Of a stretch of 54,188 nucleotides of DNA, positions 9,098 to 18,083 are shown one piece after another. This DNA is from Lactobacillus sp. (GTDB lineage Bacteria > Bacillota > Bacilli > Lactobacillales > Lactobacillaceae). Position 1 is the first letter of the stretch. Each line of letters opens with the position of its first letter. The stretch lies in assembly GCA_022651245.1 (NCBI GenBank), contig JALCQM010000019.1, forward strand, positions 1-54,188, read 5' to 3'. The notes beneath the pieces are model-generated. The model was given only the letters and a program-made list of their open reading frames with translations. It did not search any database and had not been told where the DNA came from. Position numbers and translations under genes: made by a program.

Positions 9098-9178
9098 TTT
9101 TTCACCGTTCCTTGTTTTTAGTCCATTATACCAAAACAGCCCAGGCAAAAGCCTGAGCCGCAGGTCTGAAACAGTGGC

Positions 9179-10090
9179 TTACATAATGCCCCAAACGTGG
9201 AACAAAATACCAACAATGAACAGACCGAAGATGATGATGATTGGAGAAACTTTCTTCTTCAATAACCACATGCACAGTAAGGTAACCAATAAGCCCGCCA
9301 AACCTGGAATCAAGGAATCCAAGTTCTGTTGCAAGGTGGTGACCTTATGGTTGGTCAAGGACAAGCCGCTAGCTTGGTCTTGCAAGGCCTTTTGGATCCC
9401 TGCAGCGCCCTTTGGCAAGCTGCCCCAGTCGATATATGCCCCTTTATCGAGCTTAACATCGGAAACCGTTGGGGTGAACTTAACGGAAACCCACCGTTCA
9501 ACCAGGGAACCCAGGATGAACATCCCGAGGATAGAAGCCCCTTTGGTGACATCTTGTAACAAGGTCCCCGACATATCATCGGCGATCTTCGAACCAGCTT
9601 TATAGCCGAATTCCTGCGTGTACCACAGGAACGCGATCCGGATGATGTTCCAAACCACGAAGAAGATGATCGGGCCAAGGATCGAACCGCCCATCGCCAT
9701 CGATGCGGCCAAAGCCCCCAAGATCGGACGTACCGTGAACCAGAAGACTGGGTCACCGACACCAGCCAGAGGGCCCATCATCCCGACCTTAACCCCTTGG
9801 ATCGTCACGTCATCGACAGGTGCACCATTGGCGCGTTCTTCTTCAAGCGCTAAGGTCACCCCGATAACTGGACTAGCCAAGTATGGGTGGGTGTTAAAGA
9901 ATTCCAAGTGCCGCTTCAAAGCCGCTGCCCGGTCTTCTTTAGTCGTATATAACTTCTTTAATGCTGGGATCAACGAGTATGCCCAGCCACCGTTTTGCAT
10001 ACGTTCGTAGTTCCAAGAACCTTGCAGGAAGGTCGAACGCCAGCAGACGTCCCAACGATCTTTTCTGGTTAATTTGATCTGATCAGCCAT
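9179..10090 (-). CDS. manN: PTS mannose family IID component
   Basis: A 303-residue IID protein. The N-terminal soluble part has the family motif LTRKDRWDVCWRSTFLQGSWNYERMQNGGW, followed by the conserved GVKVGMMGPLAGVGDP loop and C-terminal membrane segments (FGLFIVGILFHVWGIM at the end). With IIC it forms the membrane channel that takes up mannose and glucose (often glucosamine) and is the receptor for class IIa bacteriocins in many Gram-positives. It starts 17 bases after manM, with AGGAGG before the ATG. Confidence 0.95.
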   Translation of the reverse strand: MADQIKLTRKDRWDVCWRSTFLQGSWNYERMQNGGWAYSLIPALKKLYTTKEDRAAALKRHLEFFNTHPYLASPVIGVTLALEEERANGAPVDDVTIQGVKVGMMGPLAGVGDPVFWFTVRPILGALAASMAMGGSILGPIIFFVVWNIIRIAFLWYTQEFGYKAGSKIADDMSGTLLQDVTKGASILGMFILGSLVERWVSVKFTPTVSDVKLDKGAYIDWGSLPKGAAGIQKALQDQASGLSLTNHKVTTLQQNLDSLIPGLAGLLVTLLCMWLLKKKVSPIIIIFGLFIVGILFHVWGIM

Positions 10091-10106
10091 TGTGTTCTAC
10101 CTCCTT

Positions 10107-10922
10107 TTAGTAGTTGTCAATGATGTCGCCAACGGCATCACCCGTACCGGTACTTGCACCGCCATCAGAAGAACCAGAACCGCCCACTTTGGAGAGGTTC
10201 AAGTAGATGAGGGCCAAGCCAACACCGATCGCACCAAGACCGATCAAGGTGATTTCGGTCACCGTGCCAAGCACGAAGCCGATTGCGAAGAATGGCCATA
10301 CTTCGGCCGTCGCCATCATGTTGATAACCATCGCATACCCAACGGCAACGACCATGCCACCGCCGATGCCTAAGCCATCAACTAACCAGGTCGGCATCGC
10401 ATCCAGCATTGCCTTAACGGGACCTTGACCAACTGCCAAAACGAAGCCGGCAGGAATCGCGATACGCAAGCCTTGTAAGCTGATCGCAACCCATTGCCAC
10501 AGGTCGATCTTTGCAAACGACCCTTCTTCAGCCGCACGGTCCATGATGTGCACGATCCCAGTGGTGATCGTACGAACCAAGGTGGTCAGCAACAAGCCGG
10601 CAACAGCCAGCGGCACAGCCAAAGCAACCGCGGCGTTGACGCCTGCCTTGCCTTGGCCACCAAGGACAAGAATAATAGCAGAAGCAACAGAAGCCAAAGC
10701 AACGTCAGGTGCAACCGCGGCACCGATGTTCGCCCAACCTAAGGCGATCATCTGCAAGCTACCACCTAAGATGATACATGGTACCAGGTTGCCCGTAACC
10801 AAGCCGATCAACGTGCACGCGACCACTGGTTGATGGAATTCGAATTCATCAAGAATCCCTTCCATCCCAGCTAAAAACGACACGATGAGGACTAGGATGA
10901 TTTGAATAAAGTTCAAAGACAT
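10107..10922 (-). CDS. manM: PTS mannose family IIC component
   Basis: A 271-residue membrane protein with about eight hydrophobic segments. It opens MSLNFIQIILVLIVSFLAGM, continues with GILDEFEFHQPVVACTLIGLVTGN, and carries the GGSLQMIALGWANIGAAVAPD sugar-site region, all typical of mannose-type IIC. The C-terminal tail is rich in Gly and Ser. It is the third of the four PTS domains encoded here in the order IIAB-IIC-IID. Confidence 0.95.
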   Translation of the reverse strand: MSLNFIQIILVLIVSFLAGMEGILDEFEFHQPVVACTLIGLVTGNLVPCIILGGSLQMIALGWANIGAAVAPDVALASVASAIILVLGGQGKAGVNAAVALAVPLAVAGLLLTTLVRTITTGIVHIMDRAAEEGSFAKIDLWQWVAISLQGLRIAIPAGFVLAVGQGPVKAMLDAMPTWLVDGLGIGGGMVVAVGYAMVINMMATAEVWPFFAIGFVLGTVTEITLIGLGAIGVGLALIYLNLSKVGGSGSSDGGASTGTGDAVGDIIDNY

Positions 10923-10983
10923 TTTAGTATCCTCCTTTTTCCCTGTTTAAAAATGTGTTCAAGCAATGACTCGCTTGTACGGA

Positions 10984-11955
10984 TTATTTTGCAGCGTTCA
11001 AGGCGTCTTGAGCCTTCTTCAAGATGTTGTCCATATTATCTTTGGAGTCGGTTGGAACCTTACGAACATCGAAGCTGACGCCATCAGCCTTCAACTTACC
11101 AAAGGTATCGATATCATCTTGACTGAAAGCCAAAACCTTGTTCGGCTGCACTTTGCCGGCCGAGTGCGCCATGGAACCAACGTTGATCTCCTTGATCGGC
11201 ACCCCACCGTCAATGGCGCGCAATGCGTCTTGCGGGGTTTCGAATAATAGCAGAGCTTTTTCGCCGCCAAAGTGTTGATCATCTTTGGCGATCTTGATCA
11301 TTTGATCAATTGGAACAACGTGCGCATGGATGCCCGCAGGCGCCGCATCGGTGATCAATTGCTTACGCAGCTTATCTTTAGCAACATTATCGGAAACAAC
11401 GATGATCCGCGTCGGCTTAACTGATTTGGACCATGCCGTTGCCACTTGACCATGCAACAGACGAGAATCGATCCGGGCAAGGACATAATCAAGCTTCCCG
11501 GGACGACCACCATTGTTTTGCTTTGGTGCCGCAGCGGCAGCCGCTGGCTTCGGTTCGAGCGCTTCTGGCTTGATCTTAACGCCTTCACGCCCAGCTTCTA
11601 CCAAGTGCGCCGCGATTTCGTGTGCAGAGTTCATCGATAACCGAGAGCCATAAGCTTCGATGAGCATTGGCAGGTTTAACCCTGTCACGATCGCCCATTT
11701 ATCCTTATGATCCTCGAACAAACCGTTGGATTGGTTAAACGGTGAACCGCCCCACAGATCGACTAAGAATAACACGTCGTCATCCTCATCGAACTTCGCA
11801 ATGGCTTCTTCAAGATGTGCCTTCAGGTCATCTGGTCCTTCGTTAGGCATGAAAGTAACTGCTTCGACTTTCTCTTGCTCACCGAAGATCATTTGACCGG
11901 ATTGCTTGATGCCAGCAGCGAATTGCCCATGGCTAGCAAGAATGATTCCGACCAT
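10984..11955 (-). CDS. manL: PTS mannose family IIAB fusion
   Basis: A 323-residue two-domain protein. IIA spans about 1-130 with phosphoryl acceptor His9 in LASHGQF. An Ala/Pro/Lys-rich linker spans about 131-152, and IIB about 153-323 has phospho-His168 in DSRLLHGQVATAW. It passes phosphate from HPr to sugar entering through ManM/ManN. The ATG at 11955 has AGGAGG nine bases upstream; an in-frame codon at 12024 is ignored. It is the first gene of manLMNO. In relatives this operon is sigma-54/ManR dependent and sensitive to CcpA; a convincing -24/-12 promoter is not seen in the 500-base leader. Confidence 0.95.
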   Translation of the reverse strand: MVGIILASHGQFAAGIKQSGQMIFGEQEKVEAVTFMPNEGPDDLKAHLEEAIAKFDEDDDVLFLVDLWGGSPFNQSNGLFEDHKDKWAIVTGLNLPMLIEAYGSRLSMNSAHEIAAHLVEAGREGVKIKPEALEPKPAAAAAAPKQNNGGRPGKLDYVLARIDSRLLHGQVATAWSKSVKPTRIIVVSDNVAKDKLRKQLITDAAPAGIHAHVVPIDQMIKIAKDDQHFGGEKALLLFETPQDALRAIDGGVPIKEINVGSMAHSAGKVQPNKVLAFSQDDIDTFGKLKADGVSFDVRKVPTDSKDNMDNILKKAQDALNAAK

Positions 11956-12103
11956 TGTTTGTCGCCTCCTAAATAATATTTGGGTACGAGCGCACCTGCG
12001 CGGAATAATAGTAAAATAGTGCACACACTACGCCCGTAAATGTCTCCCCACAGGCTAGTATGCCGTTATGGCGCGGCTTTTGCAATCCCTTTCTTGAAAC
12101 AAA

Positions 12104-12117
12104 ATTAGGCGTTTTCA
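12104..12117 (-). promoter_or_regulatory. Possible cre half-conserved site upstream of manL
   Basis: Minus strand TGAAAACGCCTAAT. The left half and CG centre match the cre consensus and two positions on the right do not. It lies about 150 bases upstream of manL, in an AT-rich stretch. Confidence 0.3.
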
Positions 12118-12404
12118 TGAAAGGCCTATACCATTGGGAACGAGCAAAGTTTTTTTTCGCAAACTTTATCACCCGTCACTGACAAGTGGTACCCACAAAA
12201 CGATTAAGGGTGGAGTCTATCAACGATTATCGCCGAATGCGTTGTGTAAAGCTAATATCTCAGTGTTCAAAAAAACTATTTTTTATTTATATTTAAGCGT
12301 TTTACAGTCAAATTAAGGCGTTTACGGCTTGACAACTCGATCGGAAAAATAACGCGGCGCTTATTGTGCATCGTCATTCAAATCAGCCCCGATAACCGAA
12401 CGAT

Positions 12405-12433
12405 TTGACAAAGCGCGCGCCATCCGCTAAACT
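12405..12433 (+). promoter_or_regulatory. SigA promoter of the lysine-riboswitch ABC operon
   Basis: Consensus -35 TTGACA, 17-base spacer, -10 TAAACT. Transcription would begin near 12440, just before the aptamer. Confidence 0.8.
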
Positions 12434-12456
12434 CGCACCAAGACATGTGAATATCC

Positions 12457-12630
12457 ACCAAGAAATAGAGGTCGCGGGTGGTGACGAAAGCAACTGAGGG
12501 CTGGATCCCAATGACGTTGTCGTAAGCATCCCCGCCGAAACGCCAGTGATGATCTAGCATCATTGGGGTTGGGCCAAGCGACAATATCGCTTGGACTGTC
12601 GCAGCAATGCGGAGCGCTATGATTCTGGTT
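12457..12630 (+). ncRNA. Lysine riboswitch (L box) aptamer
   Basis: Signature blocks of the lysine aptamer appear in order: AATAGAGGTCGCGG near the 5' end, CATCCCCGCCGAAACG, GTTGGGCC, GGACTGTC and GGAGCGCTATG at the 3' end. These match by eye the AUAGAGGUGCGA, GCCGAAG, CUGGCC, GGCUGUC and GGAGGGCUAU blocks of the Bacillus lysC L box. P1 forms from ACCAAGAAATAG with CTATGATTCTGGT. A hairpin AAGCGA/TCGCTT lies inside. It sits between a consensus promoter and a terminator hairpin (12646-12679), ahead of an amino-acid ABC operon. This strongly suggests transcriptional shut-off by lysine. Confidence 0.85.
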
Positions 12631-12645
12631 TAACTACTGAAATCT

Positions 12646-12679
12646 GGGGGTCGGCCTTTATCATCAAGGGTCGGCCCCC
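12646..12679 (+). terminator. Terminator (expression platform) of the lysine riboswitch
   Basis: Eleven-base-pair stem GGGGGTCGGCC/GGTCGGCCCCC with two G-U pairs, followed by CTTTAATG. Its position between the aptamer and the ribosome binding site fits ligand-controlled attenuation. The T tail is short. Confidence 0.65.
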
Positions 12680-12758
12680 TTTAATGTTCTCTCTATTCCT
12701 TCGGTGCATACCATAAGCAAACACCGTTTTGCTTCAACAACGAAGGAGGATATGTCGG

Positions 12759-14333
12759 ATGAAGAAAGTGTGGTTTCATTTACTGGGGGTAATGGCGGTC
12801 GTCATCGGCGCTGTCGCATTGACGACCCACTCGACGCCGGTTTCTGCCAGCGGTACCTTCAAAGTGGGGATGGAATGTGGCTATGCCCCGTTCAACTGGA
12901 CCCAGTCGACCAGCGCAAACGGCGCCGTTAAGATCCAAGGCTCCAGCGACTATGCCAACGGCTATGATGTGCAAATGGCCAAGAAAGTCGCCAAGGCTCT
13001 GGGCAAAAAGCCTGTCATCGTCAAGACGTCTTGGGATGGCTTGCCGCCAGCCTTAACGTCTGGCAAGATCGATGCCATCATCGCGGGGATGTCTCCAACC
13101 CCAGACCGGCGGAAGACGATCGATTTCACCAACACTTACTACGCGTCCAAGCTGACCGTGGTCGTTCGCCGCGACAGCAAATTCGCCAAGGCGACCAACA
13201 TTCAAGATTTCAAAGGCGCTAAGATCACGGCGCAACTCTCCACGTTCCACTACCAAGCGATCAAGCAGATGAAAGGTGTGGTCAAGGAAGAAGCGATGAA
13301 CAACTTCCCAGCCATGCGGGTCGCTTTGGAATCTGGCACCATCGACGGGTATGTTTCCGAAATTCCAGAAGGGATCACCGCCCAAGATGCCAACCCTAAC
13401 CTGAAGTACCTGAAGTTTTCTAAGGCTAACGGCTTCAAGACCAGCCCTGAAGATGTCGATTTGGCGATTGGGTTGCGCAAAAACGAGGCCGATAAAGCCA
13501 CCATCAACGCGACGTTAGCCAAGATCACAACAAAAGAACGCAACCAGATGATGAACACGGCAGTCGCGGTGCAACCGGACACCTCGAGTCAAGGTAATTG
13601 GTTCCTGTCGATCTTGAAGCAATACGGGCCAATGCTTCTCCGCGGGACCGGCATGACCCTATTGATCTCCTTGATCGGGACGATCGTCGGCTTCGTCATC
13701 GGATTGTTGGTCGGGATCATCCGTACGATCCCGACGCCCAAGACCAAAGGCAAGCGCGGCCTCCAGTGGTTTATCAACTGGTTGTTGAGCGTTTATATCG
13801 AAGTCTTCCGAGGAACCCCAATGATCGTGCAAGCCGCCGTATTGTATTACGGCGCCGCACAGGCTTTCGGCATCAATATGAACAAGACGATGGCCGCGTT
13901 AGTCATTGTCTCGATCAACACCGGGGCCTATATTTCCGAAATCATCCGTGGTGGGATCATTTCCGTGGATGAAGGTCAGTTCGAGGCGGCCCACGCCTTA
14001 GGTTTCACCCACTTACAAACCATGATGAAGGTCATTTTGCCACAAGCGGTCCGCAACTCCTTGCCTGCCGTCACGAATGAATTCATCGTTAACATCAAGG
14101 ATACCTCTGTCTTGTCCGTCATCTCAGTGTCTGAACTGTTCTTCTCCGCCGAAACCGTCGCGGGGCAAAACTTCCAGTTCTTCCACACGTACCTGATCGT
14201 TTCTGCGATCTACTTGATCTTGACCTTCACGATCAGCCGCCTGTTCCGCTTGATCGAACGGCGCATCGACGGGCCCAAGAACTACAACGTGATGAACAAC
14301 CAAATGCAAGTCGAAACGCCGGAGGTGAAGTAA
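12759..14333 (+). CDS. Amino-acid ABC transporter, fused solute-binding and permease protein (probable lysine)
   Basis: A 524-residue fusion. A signal sequence (about 1-31, ending PVSASG) precedes a periplasmic-type binding domain (about 32-270; [33 protein letters not shown]). A HisM/GlnP-type permease follows (about 285-500; [16 protein letters not shown], and the ATPase-contacting [20 protein letters not shown]). Binding protein and channel in one chain are usual for GlnP-type importers of lactic acid bacteria. ATG 12759 has GAAGGAGG upstream. The ATPase gene follows one base after its stop. The lysine riboswitch in its leader points to lysine as substrate, although binding-domain sequence alone would only say polar or basic amino acid. 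Confidence 0.92.
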   Translation: MKKVWFHLLGVMAVVIGAVALTTHSTPVSASGTFKVGMECGYAPFNWTQSTSANGAVKIQGSSDYANGYDVQMAKKVAKALGKKPVIVKTSWDGLPPALTSGKIDAIIAGMSPTPDRRKTIDFTNTYYASKLTVVVRRDSKFAKATNIQDFKGAKITAQLSTFHYQAIKQMKGVVKEEAMNNFPAMRVALESGTIDGYVSEIPEGITAQDANPNLKYLKFSKANGFKTSPEDVDLAIGLRKNEADKATINATLAKITTKERNQMMNTAVAVQPDTSSQGNWFLSILKQYGPMLLRGTGMTLLISLIGTIVGFVIGLLVGIIRTIPTPKTKGKRGLQWFINWLLSVYIEVFRGTPMIVQAAVLYYGAAQAFGINMNKTMAALVIVSINTGAYISEIIRGGIISVDEGQFEAAHALGFTHLQTMMKVILPQAVRNSLPAVTNEFIVNIKDTSVLSVISVSELFFSAETVAGQNFQFFHTYLIVSAIYLILTFTISRLFRLIERRIDGPKNYNVMNNQMQVETPEVK

Positions 14334-14334
14334 C

Positions 14335-15078
14335 ATGGCAGAACCAATCATTCAGGTCCAAAACCTTAAGAAGGCCTTCGGTAACCACGAGGTTTTGACC
14401 GATATTAATTTTGACGTCAACAAAGGTGAAGTAGTGTCGATCATCGGCCGCTCCGGGTCCGGGAAGTCGACGTTACTGCGGAATATCAACTTGTTAGAAG
14501 AGCCGACAGGCGGCCAGATCTTATTCCACAACCAGAGCATCCTCGACCAAAACTTCGATTTGCCCCACTACCGCGCCGCTGTCGGCATGGTGTTCCAGCA
14601 GTTCAACCTATTTTCGAACCTGACAGTTCTGGAAAATGTCGTCACCCCGCAAACCACCGTTTTAAAGCGCAATGCCGCTGAAGCGAAGACGCACGCCTTA
14701 GAACTCCTGAAGCAAGTGGGGATGGACCCGTTCGTTAACGCCAAGCCCGACCAGTTGTCTGGCGGCCAAAAGCAGCGGGTGGCGATCGCTAGGGCCGTGG
14801 CGATGGACCCCGAGGTGCTGCTGTTCGATGAACCGACTTCGGCACTGGATCCGGAAATGGTCGACGACGTCTTAAACGCGATGAAGGCTTTGGCGACCAC
14901 CGGCCTCACGATGATCGTCGTCACACACGAAATGGCCTTTGCCCGCGACGTTTCCGACCGCGTCGTCTTCATGAACGAAGGCGTCATCGCCGAGATGGGA
15001 ACGCCTGAACAGATCTTTGACCATCCGCAACAAACGGCCACGCAGGAATTCTTGAAGCGCTATTTGAACAGAGCGTGA
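14335..15078 (+). CDS. Amino-acid ABC transporter ATP-binding protein
   Basis: A 247-residue ATPase of the polar amino-acid uptake (GlnQ/HisP) family. It has Walker [10 protein letters not shown] at 38-46, Q loop near VFQQFNLF, signature LSGGQKQR at 141-148, Walker B VLLFDE at 161-166, D loop SALDP and switch His in VVTHEM. It powers the fused binding/permease protein encoded directly upstream. GGAGGTGAAGTAAC precedes the ATG and overlaps the upstream stop. The operon ends at the terminator 15083-15134. Confidence 0.95.
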   Translation: MAEPIIQVQNLKKAFGNHEVLTDINFDVNKGEVVSIIGRSGSGKSTLLRNINLLEEPTGGQILFHNQSILDQNFDLPHYRAAVGMVFQQFNLFSNLTVLENVVTPQTTVLKRNAAEAKTHALELLKQVGMDPFVNAKPDQLSGGQKQRVAIARAVAMDPEVLLFDEPTSALDPEMVDDVLNAMKALATTGLTMIVVTHEMAFARDVSDRVVFMNEGVIAEMGTPEQIFDHPQQTATQEFLKRYLNRA

Positions 15079-15082
15079 GCGC

Positions 15083-15134
15083 AAGAGGCGGCCCCCGTGA
15101 AACCTAGATTCAGGTTTCGCGGGGGCCGCCTCTT
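15083..15134 (+). terminator. Terminator of the amino-acid ABC operon
   Basis: Stem AAGAGGCGGCCCCCG.../...CGGGGGCCGCCTCTT with an inner GAAACCT/AGGTTTC arm, five bases after the stop codon. The plus-strand tail is short (TTTGT). The 220 bases from here to the next terminator hold nothing I recognise. Confidence 0.8.
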
Positions 15135-15319
15135 TGTCCATCTAGGGTGTTGCGTTAGAGCTCATACCAGCTGATCCAATCAGGAAAGCGGCAAGTCTTC
15201 AAGGTGTCGTCATGAATTCATCACAATTAACCAGTAGTATTAGCAACATAGAAACGAGCTACCCCTTATTTCTACCCCACTTTTTCATTTCACTCCTCCA
15301 AGTGAAACCCTACCCCTAT

Positions 15320-15351
15320 AAAACAGCCGCCAAGCCCATGGCGGCTGTTTT
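15320..15351 (-). terminator. Terminator after HAD hydrolase gene (T-rich on both strands)
   Basis: Twelve-base-pair stem AAAACAGCCGCC/GGCGGCTGTTTT, with T runs in both directions, six bases past the stop of the minus-strand gene. Confidence 0.8.
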
Positions 15352-15356
15352 TATGC

Positions 15357-16184
15357 TTAACGTTTGGCAAAGACGGCCTGATATAACGCCGTCACGGGAT
15401 TGTGGTCGTTATCGACGGGCAACACCAGGTCTGCGGCCTGCTGCACCGCCGGAATACCATTAGCGACCGATACGCCCAGGCCCACTTTTTGAAGCATCTG
15501 CAGGTCGTTCAAGTTATCGCCAAGCCCGATGATCTCGTCTGGCATGATTCCAATTTGTTGTCCCAGCGCAATCGCTGCATCGCCTTTGTCGATTCCTGAC
15601 GGGTTAAATTCCACGTAGCGTCCTGAAGAATAGCTCACGGTGCACGGATAAGCCACTTTTTCGGCCACTTCAGCGGCAAAAGCCTGTCGCACCGCCAGAT
15701 CTGGGTGTTCAAAAATCACCTTGGCGATCTGCCGCTCGGCTAACGCTGACAGGTCCGGTGCGGTCCACGCTTGATAGGTCACGCCACGACTCGCCAGATA
15801 GGCTTTCTCCTCCGGCGTTGGGCGGAAGACGTACACCGTGTGAAACGTGTAGATATGACTACCCAGCAGCGAATGCGCCGCCCCGAGGCGGAAAATGGCA
15901 TCTGCGACCGCATGGGGCAGCAGGTGGGCGGCGATGATTTTATTGCCGGCATTTTCGATGATCGCCCCGCCATTGTACGAGATCACGTATTGCCCCGGTT
16001 TTTGAACCGTCCCGATTGTCTTCAAAAGCGCCTGCACCGACGCAAAGCCGCGCCCAGTATTGGGCACAAACTTCACCCCTTGCGCCTGCAATTTAGCGAT
16101 CGTCGCAATATCCGCCGGCGACACCGTCCCGTCTGTGCGCAGCAAACTTTCATCAAGATCCGAAACGATCATTTTATATGCCAT
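15357..16184 (-). CDS. Cof-type HAD-IIB phosphatase
   Basis: A 275-residue HAD-superfamily hydrolase of the Cof/YidA class. Motif I is SDLDESLLRTDG (nucleophile Asp in DLD; the usual GT after it is ES here), followed by a C2-type cap. The C-terminal motif IV is IGLGDNLNDLQMLQKVGLGVSVANG and the motif III Lys is near GIDKGDAA. Such enzymes dephosphorylate sugar or cofactor phosphates; the substrate is not predictable. ATG 16184 has AAGGGGGAA upstream; a longer frame to 16268 lacks one. It is one of three Cof paralogues in the window (others start at 42661 and 46959). Confidence 0.88.
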   Translation of the reverse strand: MAYKMIVSDLDESLLRTDGTVSPADIATIAKLQAQGVKFVPNTGRGFASVQALLKTIGTVQKPGQYVISYNGGAIIENAGNKIIAAHLLPHAVADAIFRLGAAHSLLGSHIYTFHTVYVFRPTPEEKAYLASRGVTYQAWTAPDLSALAERQIAKVIFEHPDLAVRQAFAAEVAEKVAYPCTVSYSSGRYVEFNPSGIDKGDAAIALGQQIGIMPDEIIGLGDNLNDLQMLQKVGLGVSVANGIPAVQQAADLVLPVDNDHNPVTALYQAVFAKR

Positions 16185-16243
16185 ATGTTCCCCCTTACGC
16201 GTCAGGCCCCACGAATCAAGTCGTTGAAGCCAAGTAACCGTCC

Positions 16244-16504
16244 TTACTGTTGGCGGCTTCTGCCCCAAACAAAAGCACCATAATAGATTGCCGCAACCAA
16301 TACCGCCCCTGTGACGCTAGACCAGACACTGCCGTTTTCACCATGCGCCATCATGGTCATGCCGATGCGCACGATGGCGTACGCCACCGGGATGATCACG
16401 CCGGTTTGCGTCGACTGACCGTGTTTACCCAGCTGGTAGTTGACGATTCCCAGCGCAATTGTGATCACGACGATCAATAAGATCAAAACGAGTGCTAATG
16501 CCAT
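16244..16504 (-). CDS. Small membrane protein of unknown function
   Basis: An 86-residue protein with two or three hydrophobic segments (ALALVLILLIVVITIALGIV at the start, a middle segment around VIIPVAYAIVRIGMTMM, and VTGAVLVAAIYYGAFVWG at the end) and a basic tail RSRQQ. I do not recognise the family. ATG 16504 follows AAGGGGGAAGC. It lies between a TPM-domain protein and a HAD phosphatase on the same strand and may be co-transcribed with them. Confidence 0.6.
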   Translation of the reverse strand: MALALVLILLIVVITIALGIVNYQLGKHGQSTQTGVIIPVAYAIVRIGMTMMAHGENGSVWSSVTGAVLVAAIYYGAFVWGRSRQQ

Positions 16505-16549
16505 ATGCTTCCCCCTTAAACCATTCATGTTCCTGCAAAGTAACGTCGG

Positions 16550-17866
16550 TCACCAGTCACCATCGAAGCCGCCGCCACCAGTATCCCCGCCGCCGAACCC
16601 GTCACCAGAGCCGAAGTCATCGTGGTCATCGCTGCTTGGCGGTACCGTGTAGTCAGCAACCCACAGCGGTAGCCCCGCCGTCTCAAGATACGGGTCATTC
16701 GGCGTGTTAAGATGCTGCCAGATCACGGTAAAGGTCTGCTTTTGTGCTTCTGCGTTAGCCAAAATGTCGGCGTCTGCCGGTTGAACATGGGCAGCAAACT
16801 CCCCCCAGACTGCTTGTTGTTCGACCAGTGACACCCCATTTTCGACGGCCCACGCCCCAAACGCGGCAAAATAGCGGCGACGCGGTGCGGTCAACGCCTG
16901 CACCTGCGGATCGACCCCGGCCATCACAGCCGCAAAGTTCTGCGCCGCCACCACGTCTTCAGCTACTAGCGTCAGCGCCAACGGCTCCCCGAATACGAAC
17001 AACGGCACCGTCATGGGCGGTTGTAGTTGCGCGACCAAAGCCGCCATTTGGGCTTGTACGTAGGCGCTCAAGTCGTGGGTCCACCACTGCCGGTCAATGG
17101 CTGGCATGACGCCAAACCAAGGCACCGACACCTGGTCCCCGTAGCGGTTTTGCACTTGCTTGGGCAGTCCCCGATAAAGCGGTAACTGTTGCAAGTCGGC
17201 CGACTGTTGGGCCGCCCGCAGGTTTTTCAAGCGCCGCCGGTGACGGGTCAAAAGCCACCCAAACCAGGCAACCAGCGCCACCAGCGGGATCACGATTGCC
17301 CCAGTGAGGAGCGCCCGGTGCCGCTTTGTCGCGGCGCGTTTGGCCGCAATGTCTGCCGGTGTGGCGATCGCTTGGCGATTGTTGACCAGCGTTGTGGCGA
17401 TATTCGTGACGATTTGATCCACCGCCGCATCATACTTTCCTGCGCGCAGTTGGGTCTTCACGGCGTCGGTGACGATCTGACTGGCTGTCGCATCAGGCAA
17501 AGCCGACTCCAGGCCATAGCCAACGGCCAGTCCGTACTTGTGGTCGGCGGTCGCCATGACAAAATACAAGCCATTATCCCAATCGTCATCCCCGATCCCC
17601 AGCTGCTCGAAGCGTTTGACCTTATACGCAGCGGTACTTTGGCCTCCTGGGAGATGGCGGTAGATTTCAACGGCTAGGCGCGGATGACCGGGCAACTTCG
17701 CGAATTGGGTCTCGTTGACCCTAGCAATATGTTGCCGCGTGCGCGCGGACAATACCCCGGCATGGTCGTTCACCCACTGATTTTGCGCCGCACGTACCTG
17801 CTGCCCACCACTGAATAGGCCGAAAAGCAACAGCACCCCGCAAAGCCACTTTATCCATCGTCGCAT
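16550..17866 (-). CDS. TPM-domain membrane protein with Gly-rich tail
   Basis: A 438-residue protein. A signal sequence (about 1-27) is followed by a TPM domain (about 28-160; WVNDHAGVLSARTRQHIA, DDDWDNGLYFVMATADHKYGLAVGYGLESALPDATASQIV), one membrane segment (LLTGAIVIPLVALVAWFGWLL, about 187-207), a large cytoplasmic part, and a C-terminus of Gly and Asp repeats. TPM proteins are often found with LemA and their role is poorly known. ATG 17866 is chosen for GAAGGAACA just upstream. A second, shorter TPM gene lies at 28486-29343. Confidence 0.85.
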   Translation of the reverse strand: MRRWIKWLCGVLLLFGLFSGGQQVRAAQNQWVNDHAGVLSARTRQHIARVNETQFAKLPGHPRLAVEIYRHLPGGQSTAAYKVKRFEQLGIGDDDWDNGLYFVMATADHKYGLAVGYGLESALPDATASQIVTDAVKTQLRAGKYDAAVDQIVTNIATTLVNNRQAIATPADIAAKRAATKRHRALLTGAIVIPLVALVAWFGWLLTRHRRRLKNLRAAQQSADLQQLPLYRGLPKQVQNRYGDQVSVPWFGVMPAIDRQWWTHDLSAYVQAQMAALVAQLQPPMTVPLFVFGEPLALTLVAEDVVAAQNFAAVMAGVDPQVQALTAPRRRYFAAFGAWAVENGVSLVEQQAVWGEFAAHVQPADADILANAEAQKQTFTVIWQHLNTPNDPYLETAGLPLWVADYTVPPSSDDHDDFGSGDGFGGGDTGGGGFDGDW

Positions 17867-17990
17867 TTGTGTTCCTTCTTCCCCACGCCGCATGCGTTGG
17901 TCCCATTATCCCAGATTTTTCGCCACAAAAAAAGCGCCGAAGACAGCAATCCATCGTCGCGTGCCATAACGCAACGCCCAGACACACAAA

Positions 17991-18035
17991 CGCCATTGCG
18001 CCGCGATTCAAGGAACGAATCGTGACGCAATGGCG
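17991..18035 (-). terminator. Probable terminator of the DUF1002 gene
   Basis: Ten-base-pair outer stem CGCCATTGCG/CGCAATGGCG and inner CGATTC/GAATCG. The minus-strand tail TTTGTGTGT is T-rich but interrupted. A further T7 run follows at 17929-17937. Confidence 0.6.
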
Positions 18036-18083
18036 CTTATGTTATGGGCTAAAACCGCTTGATGTCTCAGCCTCACGACGGGG

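Noticed and set aside
12155..12180. Sigma-54 -24/-12 promoter for manL (GGGTGATAAAGTTTGC, minus strand)
   Set aside because: The GG and GC are 11 bases apart instead of the required 10. A second candidate near 12021-12034 has the right spacing but poor boxes. I leave the man promoter unassigned.
12190..12225. T-box-like AAGGGTGG upstream of the ABC operon
   Set aside because: It lacks the ACCGCG continuation and an adjacent terminator, and lies upstream of the promoter actually found.
12378..12584. A 68-codon minus-strand frame in the man/ABC intergenic region
   Set aside because: It overlaps the lysine aptamer and its promoter on the other strand, resembles no protein and has no ribosome binding site.
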